64,000 nt of DNA. Source: Diaphorobacter ruginosibacter (GTDB lineage Bacteria > Pseudomonadota > Gammaproteobacteria > Burkholderiales > Burkholderiaceae_C). Position numbers and translations under genes: made by a program. Where the stretch lies: assembly GCF_014395975.1 (NCBI RefSeq), contig NZ_CP060714.1:1736001-1800000 (forward strand). Direction: 5' to 3'. The notes below the pieces were generated by a model that was not told where the DNA came from, did not search any database, and saw nothing but the letters and a program-made list of their open reading frames with translations. This document shows positions 17,294-26,132 of the stretch, in pieces; the first letter of the stretch is position 1, and every line of letters starts with the position of its first letter.

Positions 17294-17980
17294 ATGCAGA
17301 CCATGCAGTTGCAGCACCCCATCCTGGGCGATGGCCGACCTCTGGGTACGGTCTATGGCGCCTTGCTCAATGACCGCGCCACCGTCGAGCGGCTCGAGCC
17401 CCAGTTCGACAGCGCGCCCTACAAGGCGGCACCCAAGGCACCTGTGCTCTATATCAAGTCGCGCAACACCTTGGTGCCCAGCGGCGCCGTGGTGCAGATT
17501 CCGGCGGAACCCGGTGAGGTGCGCATTGATGCCACCATCGGCCTCGTGATCGGCCGCACGGCCACGCGCGTCTCGGTGGACCAGGCCATGGAGCATGTCG
17601 CGGGCTTCGTGGTGGTGAGCGACGTCACCCTGCCGCACGAGAACTACTACCGTCCGGCTGTCGTGCAGCGCAATCGTGACGGCTTCTGCCCCGTGAGCGC
17701 GGTGCTGCGTAGCCAGCCTGGCTTCGACATCGACAACGCCACCCTGAGCGTGAGCATCAACGGCCAGCGTGCTTACGAGCGCAGCTTCGCCACGCTGGTG
17801 CGGCCGGCGGCGCAATTGGTGGCCGATGTCACCGAGTTCATGACGCTGTCCGAGGGGGATGTGCTGCTGCTCGGCCCCGGCGAGGGCTCGCCTGTTGCCC
17901 GGCCGGGCGACCAGGTCAGGATCACCGTGCCCGGCTTGGGCGAGTTGAGCCACGGTGTGGCGAAGGAGACGCAGGCATGA
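17294..17980 (+). CDS. hpaG1: Homoprotocatechuate pathway isomerase/decarboxylase, N-terminal-half subunit
   Basis: 228 aa fumarylacetoacetate-hydrolase-fold enzyme matching the N-terminal half of the bifunctional HpaG/HpcE, which decarboxylates 5-oxo-pent-3-ene-1,2,5-tricarboxylate and isomerises the product. Features: LGTVYGALLNDRATVERLEP, YIKSRNTLVPSGAVVQIP, and EVRIDATIGLVIGRTATRVS. In Escherichia coli the two halves are one protein; here they are separate, overlapping genes. No ribosome site is visible before the ATG at 17294 or the alternative ATG at 17303, and the putative -10 is only about 13 bp upstream, so translation may start on a very short or absent leader. Confidence 0.88.
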   Translation: MQTMQLQHPILGDGRPLGTVYGALLNDRATVERLEPQFDSAPYKAAPKAPVLYIKSRNTLVPSGAVVQIPAEPGEVRIDATIGLVIGRTATRVSVDQAMEHVAGFVVVSDVTLPHENYYRPAVVQRNRDGFCPVSAVLRSQPGFDIDNATLSVSINGQRAYERSFATLVRPAAQLVADVTEFMTLSEGDVLLLGPGEGSPVARPGDQVRITVPGLGELSHGVAKETQA

Positions 17981-18732
17981 AGCGCGGACGCATTCTTTTC
18001 GAGGGCAAGACGCTGGACGTCACCGAAGGCCAGGGCGGCAAGGTGCAATTGCCTGACGGCAGGCTGCTGGCTGAAACCGATGTGCAATGGCTGCCTCCGG
18101 TGGCGTTCGGCACCATCATCGCGCTGGGCCTGAACTATGCAGACCATGTGAAGGAACTGTCGCGCGAGCTGACCGTGACGAGCAAGGACGCTCCGCTGGT
18201 GTTCCTGAAGGGACCGAATTCCCTCGTGGGGCATCGCGAGCAAACGCCTCGTCCGGTGGGCGCCGCCTTCATGCACTACGAGTGCGAATTGGCGGTGGTG
18301 ATTGGAAAGACCGCTCGCCGCGTGAGCGCCAATCACGCCATGGCCCATGTCGCGGGCTACACGGTCTGCAACGACTATGCGGTGCGCGACTACCTCGAGA
18401 ACTTCTACCGCCCGAACCTGCGCGTCAAGAACCGGGATGCCTGCACGGTGATCGGCCCCTGGCTGGTAGACGCCGCCGACGTACCCGATCCGCATGCCCT
18501 GGGCCTGCGCACCCGCGTCAACGGCCAGGTCACGCAGAACGGCAACACGGGCGACATGATCCACCGCGTGGCCGAGCTGATCGAGTATCTGAGCGGCTTC
18601 ATGACGCTGCAGCCCGGCGACGTCATCCTCACGGGAACGCCCGACGGTGTCGTCAACGTCCAGCCGGGCGATGTGGTCGAGACCGAGATCGACGGTATCG
18701 GCACCCTGGTCAACACCCTGGCCGCAGCCTGA
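17977..18732 (+). CDS. hpaG2: Homoprotocatechuate pathway isomerase/decarboxylase, C-terminal-half subunit
   Basis: 251 aa FAH-fold enzyme corresponding to the C-terminal half of HpaG/HpcE. The metal-binding core is visible in FMHYECELAVVIGKTARRVS, YTVCNDYAVRDYLENFYRPN and RDACTVIGPWLV; the ending GDVILTGTPDGVVNVQPGD is the standard FAH signature. ATG overlaps the hpaG1 stop (ATGA), so the two subunits are translationally coupled and probably assemble together. Confidence 0.9.
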   Translation: MKRGRILFEGKTLDVTEGQGGKVQLPDGRLLAETDVQWLPPVAFGTIIALGLNYADHVKELSRELTVTSKDAPLVFLKGPNSLVGHREQTPRPVGAAFMHYECELAVVIGKTARRVSANHAMAHVAGYTVCNDYAVRDYLENFYRPNLRVKNRDACTVIGPWLVDAADVPDPHALGLRTRVNGQVTQNGNTGDMIHRVAELIEYLSGFMTLQPGDVILTGTPDGVVNVQPGDVVETEIDGIGTLVNTLAAA

Positions 18733-18781
18733 TTTCCCATCATTCATTTCCAAACCTGATTTCATCCAGGAGACAAGTGCC

Positions 18782-19759
18782 ATGCGCCGCAATCTTTGCC
18801 TCGCCGCCGCCATGCTCGCCGTAACCGCCTCGCTGACCAGCCCGGTAGTGTCGGCACAAAGCTATCCCCACAAGCCTTTGCGCTGGGTCGTGGGCTACCC
18901 CGCGGGGGGCGGCACGGACTTCCTCGCACGCACCACGGGCGCGCAACTGTCGCAGCAGCTGGGGCAGCCCGTCGTGGTGGACAACCGTCCCGGCGCCGGG
19001 GCCATCATCGCCTCGGAACTCGTGGCACGGGCCGCGGGTGACGGCTATACGGTGCTGTCGGCCGACAACGGCGTGCTGGTCTACAACAGCGCGCTGTACA
19101 AGAAGCTCAACTACGAGCCGCAGAAGGACTTTGCCCTGCTGGGCATGATGGGACGCTCGCCCCTGGTCATCACCGCGGCCCCCAATTCGGGCTTCACCGA
19201 TGCCAAGGGCCTGCTCGCCGCGCTGCAGGGTGCTCCGGGCAAGTACAGCATTGCCACGGCGGGTGTCGGCAGCCCGCACCACCTGGCGCTGGAACTGTTC
19301 CAGCGCGAAGCCAAGGTGTCGATGCTGCATGTGCCCTACAAGGGTGGTGCGCCCGCGCTGCAGGACCTCATGGGCGGGCAGGTGCCGTTGATGATGCTCG
19401 ACCTGCCCAGCGGCGTCAGCGCGGTCAAGGCGGGTAAGGTCGTCCCGCTGCTGGCCATGTCCGCCGAGCGGATCCCCCAGCTGCCCAATGTGCCCACCGC
19501 CAGGGAAATGGGTTTCACGGGCGTCGAGGCCTACACCTGGCAAGGGCTGGCCGTGCCGACGAACACGCCGCGCGACGTGCAGGAGCGCCTGAGCACCGAG
19601 CTGCAGAAGACCATGCGCGATCCGGGTGTACGGCAGAAACTTTATGACGCGGGGTGGGAAGCACGTCCCACCAACGCGCCGGACATGATCAACTACGTCA
19701 GTGCCGAGCGGCAGAAGTGGCATGCGCTCATCAAGAGCCGCAACATCACCCTGGACTGA
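18782..19759 (+). CDS. Bug/TctC-family periplasmic substrate-binding protein 3, inside the hpa operon
   Basis: 325 aa with signal peptide (residues 1-25, ending SPVVSAQ). Mature motifs are YPHKPLRWVVGYPAGGGTD, VVVDNRPGAGAIIA, LYKKLNYEPQKDFALLGMMG and MLHVPYKGGAPALQDLMGG. AGGAGA lies 8 nt before the ATG at 18782. It separates hpaG2 from hpaE, so its ligand may be an aromatic acid feeding this pathway such as 4-hydroxyphenylacetate (inference). No cognate membrane subunits are in the window. Confidence 0.88.
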   Translation: MRRNLCLAAAMLAVTASLTSPVVSAQSYPHKPLRWVVGYPAGGGTDFLARTTGAQLSQQLGQPVVVDNRPGAGAIIASELVARAAGDGYTVLSADNGVLVYNSALYKKLNYEPQKDFALLGMMGRSPLVITAAPNSGFTDAKGLLAALQGAPGKYSIATAGVGSPHHLALELFQREAKVSMLHVPYKGGAPALQDLMGGQVPLMMLDLPSGVSAVKAGKVVPLLAMSAERIPQLPNVPTAREMGFTGVEAYTWQGLAVPTNTPRDVQERLSTELQKTMRDPGVRQKLYDAGWEARPTNAPDMINYVSAERQKWHALIKSRNITLD

Positions 19760-19807
19760 ACCCACCCGACAGACAGATAGACAGACACAGAAACGAAAGA
19801 GCACACC

Positions 19808-21265
19808 ATGAGAATCGATCACCTGATCAACGGCCAGTCGGTTGCCGGCAAGGACTATTTCGAGACCGTCAATCCCGCCACGCAGGAGGTGCTGGCCGAA
19901 GTCGCCTCGGGCGGTGCCGCCGATGTCGATGCGGCCGTGGCGGCCGCCAAGGACGCTTTCCCGAAGTGGGCCAACACGCCCGCGACAGAGCGCGCGAAGA
20001 TCGTGCGCAAGCTGGGCGACCTGATCGCCAAACACGTTCCCGAGATTGCCGAGACCGAGACCAACGATTGCGGACAGGTCATCGCGCAGACCGGCAAACA
20101 GCTCATTCCGCGCGCGGCCGACAACTTCTACTATTTCGCCGAGATGTGCACGCGCGTGGACGGCCATACCTATCCCACGCCCACGCACCTGAACTACACG
20201 CTGTTCCACCCGGTGGGTGTGTGCGCCCTGATCTCTCCGTGGAACGTGCCGTTCATGACATCCACATGGAAGGTGGCCCCGTGCCTGGCATTCGGCAATA
20301 CGGCCGTGCTCAAGATGAGCGAGCTCTCGCCGATGACGGCGGCGCGCCTGGGCGAGCTGGCGCTCGAGGCAGGTGTTCCCGCGGGCGTGCTCAACGTGGT
20401 GCACGGCTACGGCAAGGACGCGGGAGAGCCGCTCGTCGCGCACCGCGACGTGCGTGCCGTCTCGTTCACGGGCTCCACGCTCACGGGCAATCGCATCGTG
20501 CAGGCAGCGGGCCTCAAGAAGTTCAGCATGGAGCTGGGCGGCAAGAGCCCGTTCGTGGTCTTTGACGACGCGGATTTCGAGCGCGCGCTGGACGCCGCCG
20601 TGTTCATGATCTTCTCCAACAACGGCGAGCGTTGCACCGCCGGCAGCCGCATCCTGGTGCAGAAGGGCATCTACGCGAAATTCGTGGACCGCTTCGTGGA
20701 GCGCGCCAAGAAGATCACCGTGGGCGACCCGCTCGACGAGAAGACCATCGTCGGCCCCATGATCAGCCAGGGCCACCTGGCCAAGGTGCGCCACTACATC
20801 GAGCTGGGCCGCAAGGAGGGAGCGAGCATGCTGTGCGGCGGCCTCGACGCGCCCGTGGTGCCCGATCGCGTGAAGAAGGGCAACTACGTGCTGCCCACCG
20901 TGTTCGCCGACGTGGACAACCGCATGCAGATCGCGCAGGACGAGATCTTCGGCCCCGTGGCCTGCATCATCCCGTTCAGCGACGAGGCCGAGGCGATCCG
21001 CCTCGCCAACGACATCCAGTACGGGCTCTCGAGCTACGTCTGGACCGAGAACATCGGCAAGGCGCACCGCGTGGCGGCTGCCATCGAGGCGGGCATGTGC
21101 TTCGTGAACAGCCAGAACGTGCGCGACCTGCGCCAACCCTTCGGCGGCACCAAGGCCTCCGGCACGGGCCGCGAAGGCGGTACCTGGAGCTACGAAGTGT
21201 TCTGCGAACCGAAGAACGTCGCCGTTTCCATGGGCTCGCATCACATCCCGCACTGGGGCGTGTAA
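19808..21265 (+). CDS. hpaE: 5-carboxymethyl-2-hydroxymuconate-semialdehyde dehydrogenase
   Basis: 485 aa NAD-dependent aldehyde dehydrogenase of the homoprotocatechuate pathway, oxidising the ring-cleavage semialdehyde to the dicarboxylate. ALDH motifs: ISPWNVPFMTSTWKVAPCLA, FTGSTLTGNRIVQ, the Glu region MELGGKSPFVVFDD, and the Cys region NNGERCTAGSRI. The ERC form around the catalytic Cys and the ending NVRDLRQPFGGTKASGTGREGG are typical of HpaE/HpcC. Placed between two Bug genes. Confidence 0.93.
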   Translation: MRIDHLINGQSVAGKDYFETVNPATQEVLAEVASGGAADVDAAVAAAKDAFPKWANTPATERAKIVRKLGDLIAKHVPEIAETETNDCGQVIAQTGKQLIPRAADNFYYFAEMCTRVDGHTYPTPTHLNYTLFHPVGVCALISPWNVPFMTSTWKVAPCLAFGNTAVLKMSELSPMTAARLGELALEAGVPAGVLNVVHGYGKDAGEPLVAHRDVRAVSFTGSTLTGNRIVQAAGLKKFSMELGGKSPFVVFDDADFERALDAAVFMIFSNNGERCTAGSRILVQKGIYAKFVDRFVERAKKITVGDPLDEKTIVGPMISQGHLAKVRHYIELGRKEGASMLCGGLDAPVVPDRVKKGNYVLPTVFADVDNRMQIAQDEIFGPVACIIPFSDEAEAIRLANDIQYGLSSYVWTENIGKAHRVAAAIEAGMCFVNSQNVRDLRQPFGGTKASGTGREGGTWSYEVFCEPKNVAVSMGSHHIPHWGV

Positions 21266-21309
21266 GAGCGTGTTGGCGCATTGTGTATTGATAGCTTGAG
21301 GAGACAGAC

Positions 21310-22287
21310 ATGCAACGCCGTCATTTCCTGCAGGCATCGGCAGCGACCGTCCTGGCGCCCACGCTCGAAGCGAGCTGGGCTCAGGGCGGCAGCTGGCCCG
21401 AGGCCAAGCCCGTCCGCATCATCGTGCCGTTCACGCCGGGCGGCACCACCGACATGGTGGCCCGCCTGATCGGCGTCGAGCTCGGCAAGCAGCTCGGCCA
21501 GAGTGTCATCGTGGAGAACAAGCCGGGAGCCGGCACCGTGATCGGCGTGGATTACGTGGCCAAGCAGCCAGCCGACGGCTACACCCTTGTCTGCGTGGCC
21601 AACAGCTTCACGGCCAACAAGACGCTGGTGAAGAGCCTGCCCTACGACACCACCAGGGACCTGCAGCCCGTGGCGCTCATGGGCCTGTCCGAGCATGTGC
21701 TCGCCACCCATCCGTCCAGCGGCCTGAAGAACCTGGATGACCTCAGGAAAGCGGCCCTGGCCAAGCCCGGGGCACTGACCTATGCCTCCTTTGGCAACGG
21801 CACATCGGCCCATCTGTCGGGCGCGCTGCTGTGCCAGATGATGGGGGTGGACATGGTGCACGTACCCTACAAGGGCCAGGGGCCGGCGCTCACCGATCTT
21901 CTGGGTGGTCAGGTCGGCGTGATGTTTGGCAACTGGTCGGAGTTTCGCGGCCATATCGAAAGCGGCAAGCTGGTCGCCCTGGGCATGGCCACCGCCAAGC
22001 GTTCGCGCTTTGCACCCCATGTCCCCACGCTGGCCGAACAGGGCGCCGCCCTGGAGTCCAATTCCTGGCAAGGGCTGCTCGCGCCCGCGGGCACGCCGGA
22101 GGCGGTCGTCCAGCGGGTCAATGCCGAGGTGAACAAGGCCCTGGCCACGCCCAACGTGGTCGAGGTCTTCGCCAAGAGCGGCGTGGTCTCGCAGGCGGGA
22201 ACGGTCGCGCAGTTCTCGAGCTTCGTGAACAGCGAGATCGCCAGGTACGGCGAGATCATCCGCCGCGCCAACATCACGATGGGCTGA
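21310..22287 (+). CDS. Bug/TctC-family periplasmic substrate-binding protein 4, inside the hpa operon
   Basis: 325 aa. The leader MQRRHFLQASAATVLAPTLE looks like a Tat-type signal (RRHFLQ). Mature features are AKPVRIIVPFTPGGTTDMVA, VIVENKPGAGTVIGVDYVAK, SFTANKTLVKSLPYDTTRDL and MVHVPYKGQGPALTDLLGGQ. AGGAG precedes the ATG. Its sequence is clearly different from the Bug protein two genes upstream, so the operon carries two distinct receptors rather than a recent duplicate. Confidence 0.88.
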   Translation: MQRRHFLQASAATVLAPTLEASWAQGGSWPEAKPVRIIVPFTPGGTTDMVARLIGVELGKQLGQSVIVENKPGAGTVIGVDYVAKQPADGYTLVCVANSFTANKTLVKSLPYDTTRDLQPVALMGLSEHVLATHPSSGLKNLDDLRKAALAKPGALTYASFGNGTSAHLSGALLCQMMGVDMVHVPYKGQGPALTDLLGGQVGVMFGNWSEFRGHIESGKLVALGMATAKRSRFAPHVPTLAEQGAALESNSWQGLLAPAGTPEAVVQRVNAEVNKALATPNVVEVFAKSGVVSQAGTVAQFSSFVNSEIARYGEIIRRANITMG

Positions 22288-22375
22288 ATGGCAGCGCCGC
22301 GTCCATCGTCATCGTACAAACAGTCAGCCTGGGAAATCAGGATGAAAAGTTATCGTTCATAAGGGGAGAATCATC

Positions 22376-23293
22376 ATGGGCAAGATTGCACTCGCCGCGA
22401 AGGTCTCGCATGTCCCGTCCATTTACCTGAGCGAACTGGACGGCCCGCGCAAGGGCTCGCGCCAGGATGCCATCGACGGTCTCAAGGAGATTGGCCGGCG
22501 TTGCCGGGAAGCGGGCGTTGACACCATCGTGGTCTTCGACACGCACTGGCTGGTCAACGCGAGCTACCACATCAACTGCGCAGCCCATTTCAAGGGGCTG
22601 TACACCAGCAACGAACTGCCGCATTTCATCAGCAACATGGGCTTCGAGTTCCCGGGCAATCCGGAACTGGGCCGGCTGCTGGCCGAGGCAGGCAGCGATT
22701 TCGGCGTGGAGACGCTGGCGCACGATGCCACGACGCTGCACCCGGAATACGGCACGCTGGTACCCATGCGCTACATGAATGCGGACCAGCATTTCAAGGT
22801 GATCTCGGTCTCCGCGATGTGCATGGCGCATTACCTCAATGACAGCGCGCGCCTGGGCTGGGCCATGCGCCGCGCGATCGAGGAGCAGTACGACGGCACT
22901 GTTGCCATTCTGGCGAGCGGGTCGCTTTCGCACCGTTTCGCGCAGAACGGCCAGGCGCCCGACTTCGCATTCAAGATCTGGAGCCCCTTCCTGGAGCAGC
23001 TCGATCGCGAGGTCATCCGCCTGTGGCAGGCCGGCGAATGGGACACCTTCTGCGGCATGCTGCCGGAATATGCGGCCAAGGGGCATGGCGAGGGCTTCAT
23101 GCACGACACCGCGATGCTGATGGGCGCGCTGGGCTGGTCGGCCTACGATGGCAAGGCGGAAGTCATCTCGCCTTATTTCGCAGCGTCGGGCACCGGGCAG
23201 ATCAACGCCGTGTTCCCGGTCACGCCGCAGGACGGCAGTGCCATTCCACAGGCGCAGGCCTCGGCCGGCGTTGCGCTGGCCGGCAGGCTCTGA
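22376..23293 (+). CDS. hpaD: 3,4-dihydroxyphenylacetate 2,3-dioxygenase
   Basis: 305 aa extradiol ring-cleavage dioxygenase of the LigB (class III) type, which opens homoprotocatechuate using an active-site metal. It begins MGKIALAAKVSHVPSIYLSE, nearly the same as E. coli HpaD/HpcB; the metal-ligand region is VVFDTHWLVNASYHINC, followed by YTSNELPHFIS and LASGSLSHRF. ATG at 22376 has GGGGAG 7 nt upstream. It is the entry point of the pathway encoded here. Confidence 0.94.
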   Translation: MGKIALAAKVSHVPSIYLSELDGPRKGSRQDAIDGLKEIGRRCREAGVDTIVVFDTHWLVNASYHINCAAHFKGLYTSNELPHFISNMGFEFPGNPELGRLLAEAGSDFGVETLAHDATTLHPEYGTLVPMRYMNADQHFKVISVSAMCMAHYLNDSARLGWAMRRAIEEQYDGTVAILASGSLSHRFAQNGQAPDFAFKIWSPFLEQLDREVIRLWQAGEWDTFCGMLPEYAAKGHGEGFMHDTAMLMGALGWSAYDGKAEVISPYFAASGTGQINAVFPVTPQDGSAIPQAQASAGVALAGRL

Positions 23294-23310
23294 AGGCGAT
23301 CGGAGTTACC

Positions 23311-23751
23311 GTGCCCCATGTAGTCATCTTCTACACCGGCAATCTCGAGCCGCACACTGACATGACGCGGCTGTGCCGAGGCATTGCCGACACCATGCTC
23401 ACCATCCGCGCCGAAGACGGCAGCCAGGTATTCCCCACCGGCGGCACCCGCGTCTATGCCTATCCGGCGCCGCACCATGCGGTCTCGGACGGTGGGGCCG
23501 CCGGGGTCGCCGCGGGCGGCGATGGCGACTATGGCTTCATCTACATCAACCTGCGCATGGGCGGCGGCCGCACCGATGCGGTCAAGAAAGCCTCGGGCGA
23601 TGCGATCACCGCATGTGCCAGGGAGCACCTGGCGCCGCTGTTCGCCAACCCGCGCAAGCACCTGGGCCTGACCGTGCAGGTCGATGAGGCACCGGGCCAG
23701 GTGTACGACGCCAAGCACAGCACCCTGCATCCCTTGTTTGCGAAGAAGTAA
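23311..23751 (+). CDS. hpaF: 5-carboxymethyl-2-hydroxymuconate delta-isomerase
   Basis: 146 aa tautomerase-superfamily enzyme. I chose the GTG at 23311: GGAG lies 5 nt upstream, the gene then starts 17 bp after hpaD, and the product begins MPHVVIFYTGNLE, placing the catalytic proline directly after the initiator Met as the mechanism requires. It shifts the double bond of 5-carboxymethyl-2-hydroxymuconate ahead of decarboxylation. Slightly longer than the E. coli enzyme (about 126 aa), with the extra length in the glycine-rich middle (GGAAGVAAGGDGDYG). Confidence 0.88.
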   Translation: MPHVVIFYTGNLEPHTDMTRLCRGIADTMLTIRAEDGSQVFPTGGTRVYAYPAPHHAVSDGGAAGVAAGGDGDYGFIYINLRMGGGRTDAVKKASGDAITACAREHLAPLFANPRKHLGLTVQVDEAPGQVYDAKHSTLHPLFAKK

Positions 23752-23758
23752 TCCATCC

Positions 23759-24592
23759 ATGTTTTCCGACGAACTCCTGAAGCAGCTCGCCCATGAGCTG
23801 GATACCAGCGAAAAATCGCGCCAGCAGATCGAGCATTTCTCCAAGCGCTTTCCCGGCATGACCGTGGAGGACGGCTACCGCGTATCGCGCGAATGGGTAC
23901 GCATGCAGATCGCCGCAGGCCGCAGGGTGATCGGCCACAAGATCGGCCTGACCTCGCGCGCCATGCAGATCGCCAGCCAGATCAGCGAGCCGGACTACGG
24001 CACGCTGCTCGACTCCATGCTGTTCACCTGCGAGAGCGGCCGCACGCTCGATCTGCCCACGAACCGCTTCATCGCGCCGCGCGTGGAAGTGGAGCTGGCC
24101 TTCATCCTCAAGTCGCCGCTGATCGGCCCGGGGCTGCCGGGCGGCAAGGAGATCACGCTGGATGACGTGATCGCTGCCACCGAATACGTGACACCGGCCA
24201 TCGAGATCATCGACTCGCGCATCGAACAGTTCGACCGCCATACCAAGGCCATGCGCAAGGTGTTCGACACCATCAGCGACAACGCGGCCAACGCGGGCAT
24301 CGTGGTGGGTGCCAACCGGGCTGATCCCCGCTCCGTGGACTTGCCCTGGTGCGGCGCCGTACTGCGCCAGAACGGCGTGGTCGAGGAAACCGGCCTGGCC
24401 GCCGGCGTGCAAGGCCATCCGGCGATCGGCGTGGCCTGGCTCGCCAACAAGCTGGCTCCATGGGGAGAGTCGCTGCAGCCCGGTCAGATCGTGCTGGCCG
24501 GCTCCTTCACGCGCCCCGTCGCCGGCAAGTCCGGCGATGAATTCGAGGCCGACTACGGCCCGCTGGGCAAGCTGCAATTTCGCTTCGACTGA
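23759..24592 (+). CDS. hpaH: 2-oxo-hept-4-ene-1,7-dioate hydratase
   Basis: 277 aa FAH-related hydratase (MhpD/HpaH type) that adds water to the ring-opened dienoate. Recognised by QIEHFSKRFPGMTVEDGYRV, VIGHKIGLTSRAMQ, APRVEVELAFILKSPL, and the conserved region EYVTPAIEIIDSRIEQF. The start at 23759 lies 7 bp after hpaF; upstream purines GAAGAAG serve as a weak ribosome site. Confidence 0.92.
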   Translation: MFSDELLKQLAHELDTSEKSRQQIEHFSKRFPGMTVEDGYRVSREWVRMQIAAGRRVIGHKIGLTSRAMQIASQISEPDYGTLLDSMLFTCESGRTLDLPTNRFIAPRVEVELAFILKSPLIGPGLPGGKEITLDDVIAATEYVTPAIEIIDSRIEQFDRHTKAMRKVFDTISDNAANAGIVVGANRADPRSVDLPWCGAVLRQNGVVEETGLAAGVQGHPAIGVAWLANKLAPWGESLQPGQIVLAGSFTRPVAGKSGDEFEADYGPLGKLQFRFD

Positions 24593-24611
24593 AGCACCAA
24601 CCAGAGTTTTT

Positions 24612-26066
24612 ATGCCTTTGCAACTACGCGACCCCGGTCTGCTCAAGACCCAATGCCTGATCGACGGCCAATGGCTGTCGGCGCGCGACGGCGCCGTCAT
24701 CGCCGTGAACAATCCCGCCACGGGCGAACTGATTGCCAACGTGCCCAAGCTCGGCGAAGCCGAGACCCAGGCTGCCATCTCCGCCGCGGAGCGCGCCTTC
24801 TCGGAATGGAAGACCAAGACGGCCGAGCAGCGCGCGGCCGTCCTGCACATCTGGTTTGAGCTGCTGATGCAGAACCAGGAAGACCTCGCGCAGATCATGA
24901 CGGCCGAGCAGGGCAAGCCCCTGGCCGAATCGCGTGGCGAGATCGCCTACGCGGCGTCCTATGTGCAATGGTTTGCCGAGGAAGCTCGTCGTGTCTATGG
25001 TTCCACCGTGCCGGCGCCATGGGGTGGCAAGAAGATCGTGGTGACGAAGGAGCCCGTGGGTGTGTGCGCGGCGATCACGCCGTGGAATTTTCCGGCAGCC
25101 ATGATCACCCGCAAGGTGGCACCCGCCCTGGCGGCCGGTTGCACCATCATCGTCAAGCCCGCACAGCAGACGCCGCTGTCGGCTCTCGCCCTGGCCGAGC
25201 TCGCGCAGCGCGCGGGTGTGCCGGCAGGTGTCTTCAGCGTGCTGACGGGATCTGCGCGTGCCATTGGCGGCGTGCTGACTTCCAGCATGGCCGTGCGCAA
25301 GCTCACCTTCACGGGCTCGACCGAAGTCGGCCGCGTGCTGGCCGAGCAATGCGCGCCCACGCTCAAGAAGATGTCGCTGGAACTGGGCGGCAATGCACCC
25401 TTCATCGTGTTCGACGATGCGGACCTCGACGCCGCGGTGGAGGGGGCGATGGCCTCCAAGTACCGCAATACCGGCCAGACCTGTGTCTGCGCGAACCGGC
25501 TGCTGGTGCAGGACGGCGTGTATGACGCCTTCATGGCCAAGCTGAAGACGGCCGTGCTCGCACTCAAGGTGGGCGACGGCATGCAGGATGGTGTCACCCA
25601 GGGGCCGCTCATCGACGACGCCGCTGTCGAGAAGGTCGAGGAACTGGTGCAGGATGCCGTGAGCAAGGGCGCGCAGGTCATCACCGGAGGCAAGCGCAGC
25701 CACCTGGGTCGCAGCTTCTACGAACCCACGATCCTTGGTGGTGCAGAGACAGGCATGCGCATTGCGAAGGAGGAAGTGTTCGGCCCCGTGGCGCCGGTCT
25801 TCCGCTTCAAGACGGAAGAGGATGCCATCCGCATGGCCAACGACACGGAGTTCGGGCTGGCCGCCTACTTCTATGCGCGCGACCTTGGTCGGGTGTGGCG
25901 CGTGGGCGAGGCGCTCGAGTACGGCATGGTCGGCATCAACAGCGGCATCATCAGCACGGCGGTGGCACCATTCGGCGGCGTCAAGCAGTCCGGCATGGGC
26001 CGCGAGGGCGGGGCGGCCGGTATCGACGAATACGTCAGCACCAAGTATCTGTGCATGGGCTATTAA
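24612..26066 (+). CDS. Succinate-semialdehyde dehydrogenase (GabD-type)
   Basis: 484 aa NAD(P)-dependent aldehyde dehydrogenase. ITPWNFPAAMITRKVAPALA, FTGSTEVGRVLAEQ, LELGGNAPFIVFDDADLDAA, the catalytic Cys in NTGQTCVCANR, and PFGGVKQSGMGREGG are the standard GabD pattern. Succinate semialdehyde and pyruvate are the products of the HpaI aldolase encoded next, so an in-operon GabD makes sense: it converts the semialdehyde to succinate for the TCA cycle. Starts 19 bp after hpaH. Confidence 0.9.
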   Translation: MPLQLRDPGLLKTQCLIDGQWLSARDGAVIAVNNPATGELIANVPKLGEAETQAAISAAERAFSEWKTKTAEQRAAVLHIWFELLMQNQEDLAQIMTAEQGKPLAESRGEIAYAASYVQWFAEEARRVYGSTVPAPWGGKKIVVTKEPVGVCAAITPWNFPAAMITRKVAPALAAGCTIIVKPAQQTPLSALALAELAQRAGVPAGVFSVLTGSARAIGGVLTSSMAVRKLTFTGSTEVGRVLAEQCAPTLKKMSLELGGNAPFIVFDDADLDAAVEGAMASKYRNTGQTCVCANRLLVQDGVYDAFMAKLKTAVLALKVGDGMQDGVTQGPLIDDAAVEKVEELVQDAVSKGAQVITGGKRSHLGRSFYEPTILGGAETGMRIAKEEVFGPVAPVFRFKTEEDAIRMANDTEFGLAAYFYARDLGRVWRVGEALEYGMVGINSGIISTAVAPFGGVKQSGMGREGGAAGIDEYVSTKYLCMGY

Positions 26067-26132
26067 GATAACGGGTAGAAGACCAGGGAGTTTTGCAGAG
26101 ATTCCCTGGGATTGGCTCCAAGGAGGATACGT

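Noticed and set aside
18740..21337. 865-aa minus-strand open frame
   Set aside because: Antisense to a Bug gene and hpaE; shadow of strong third-codon GC bias.
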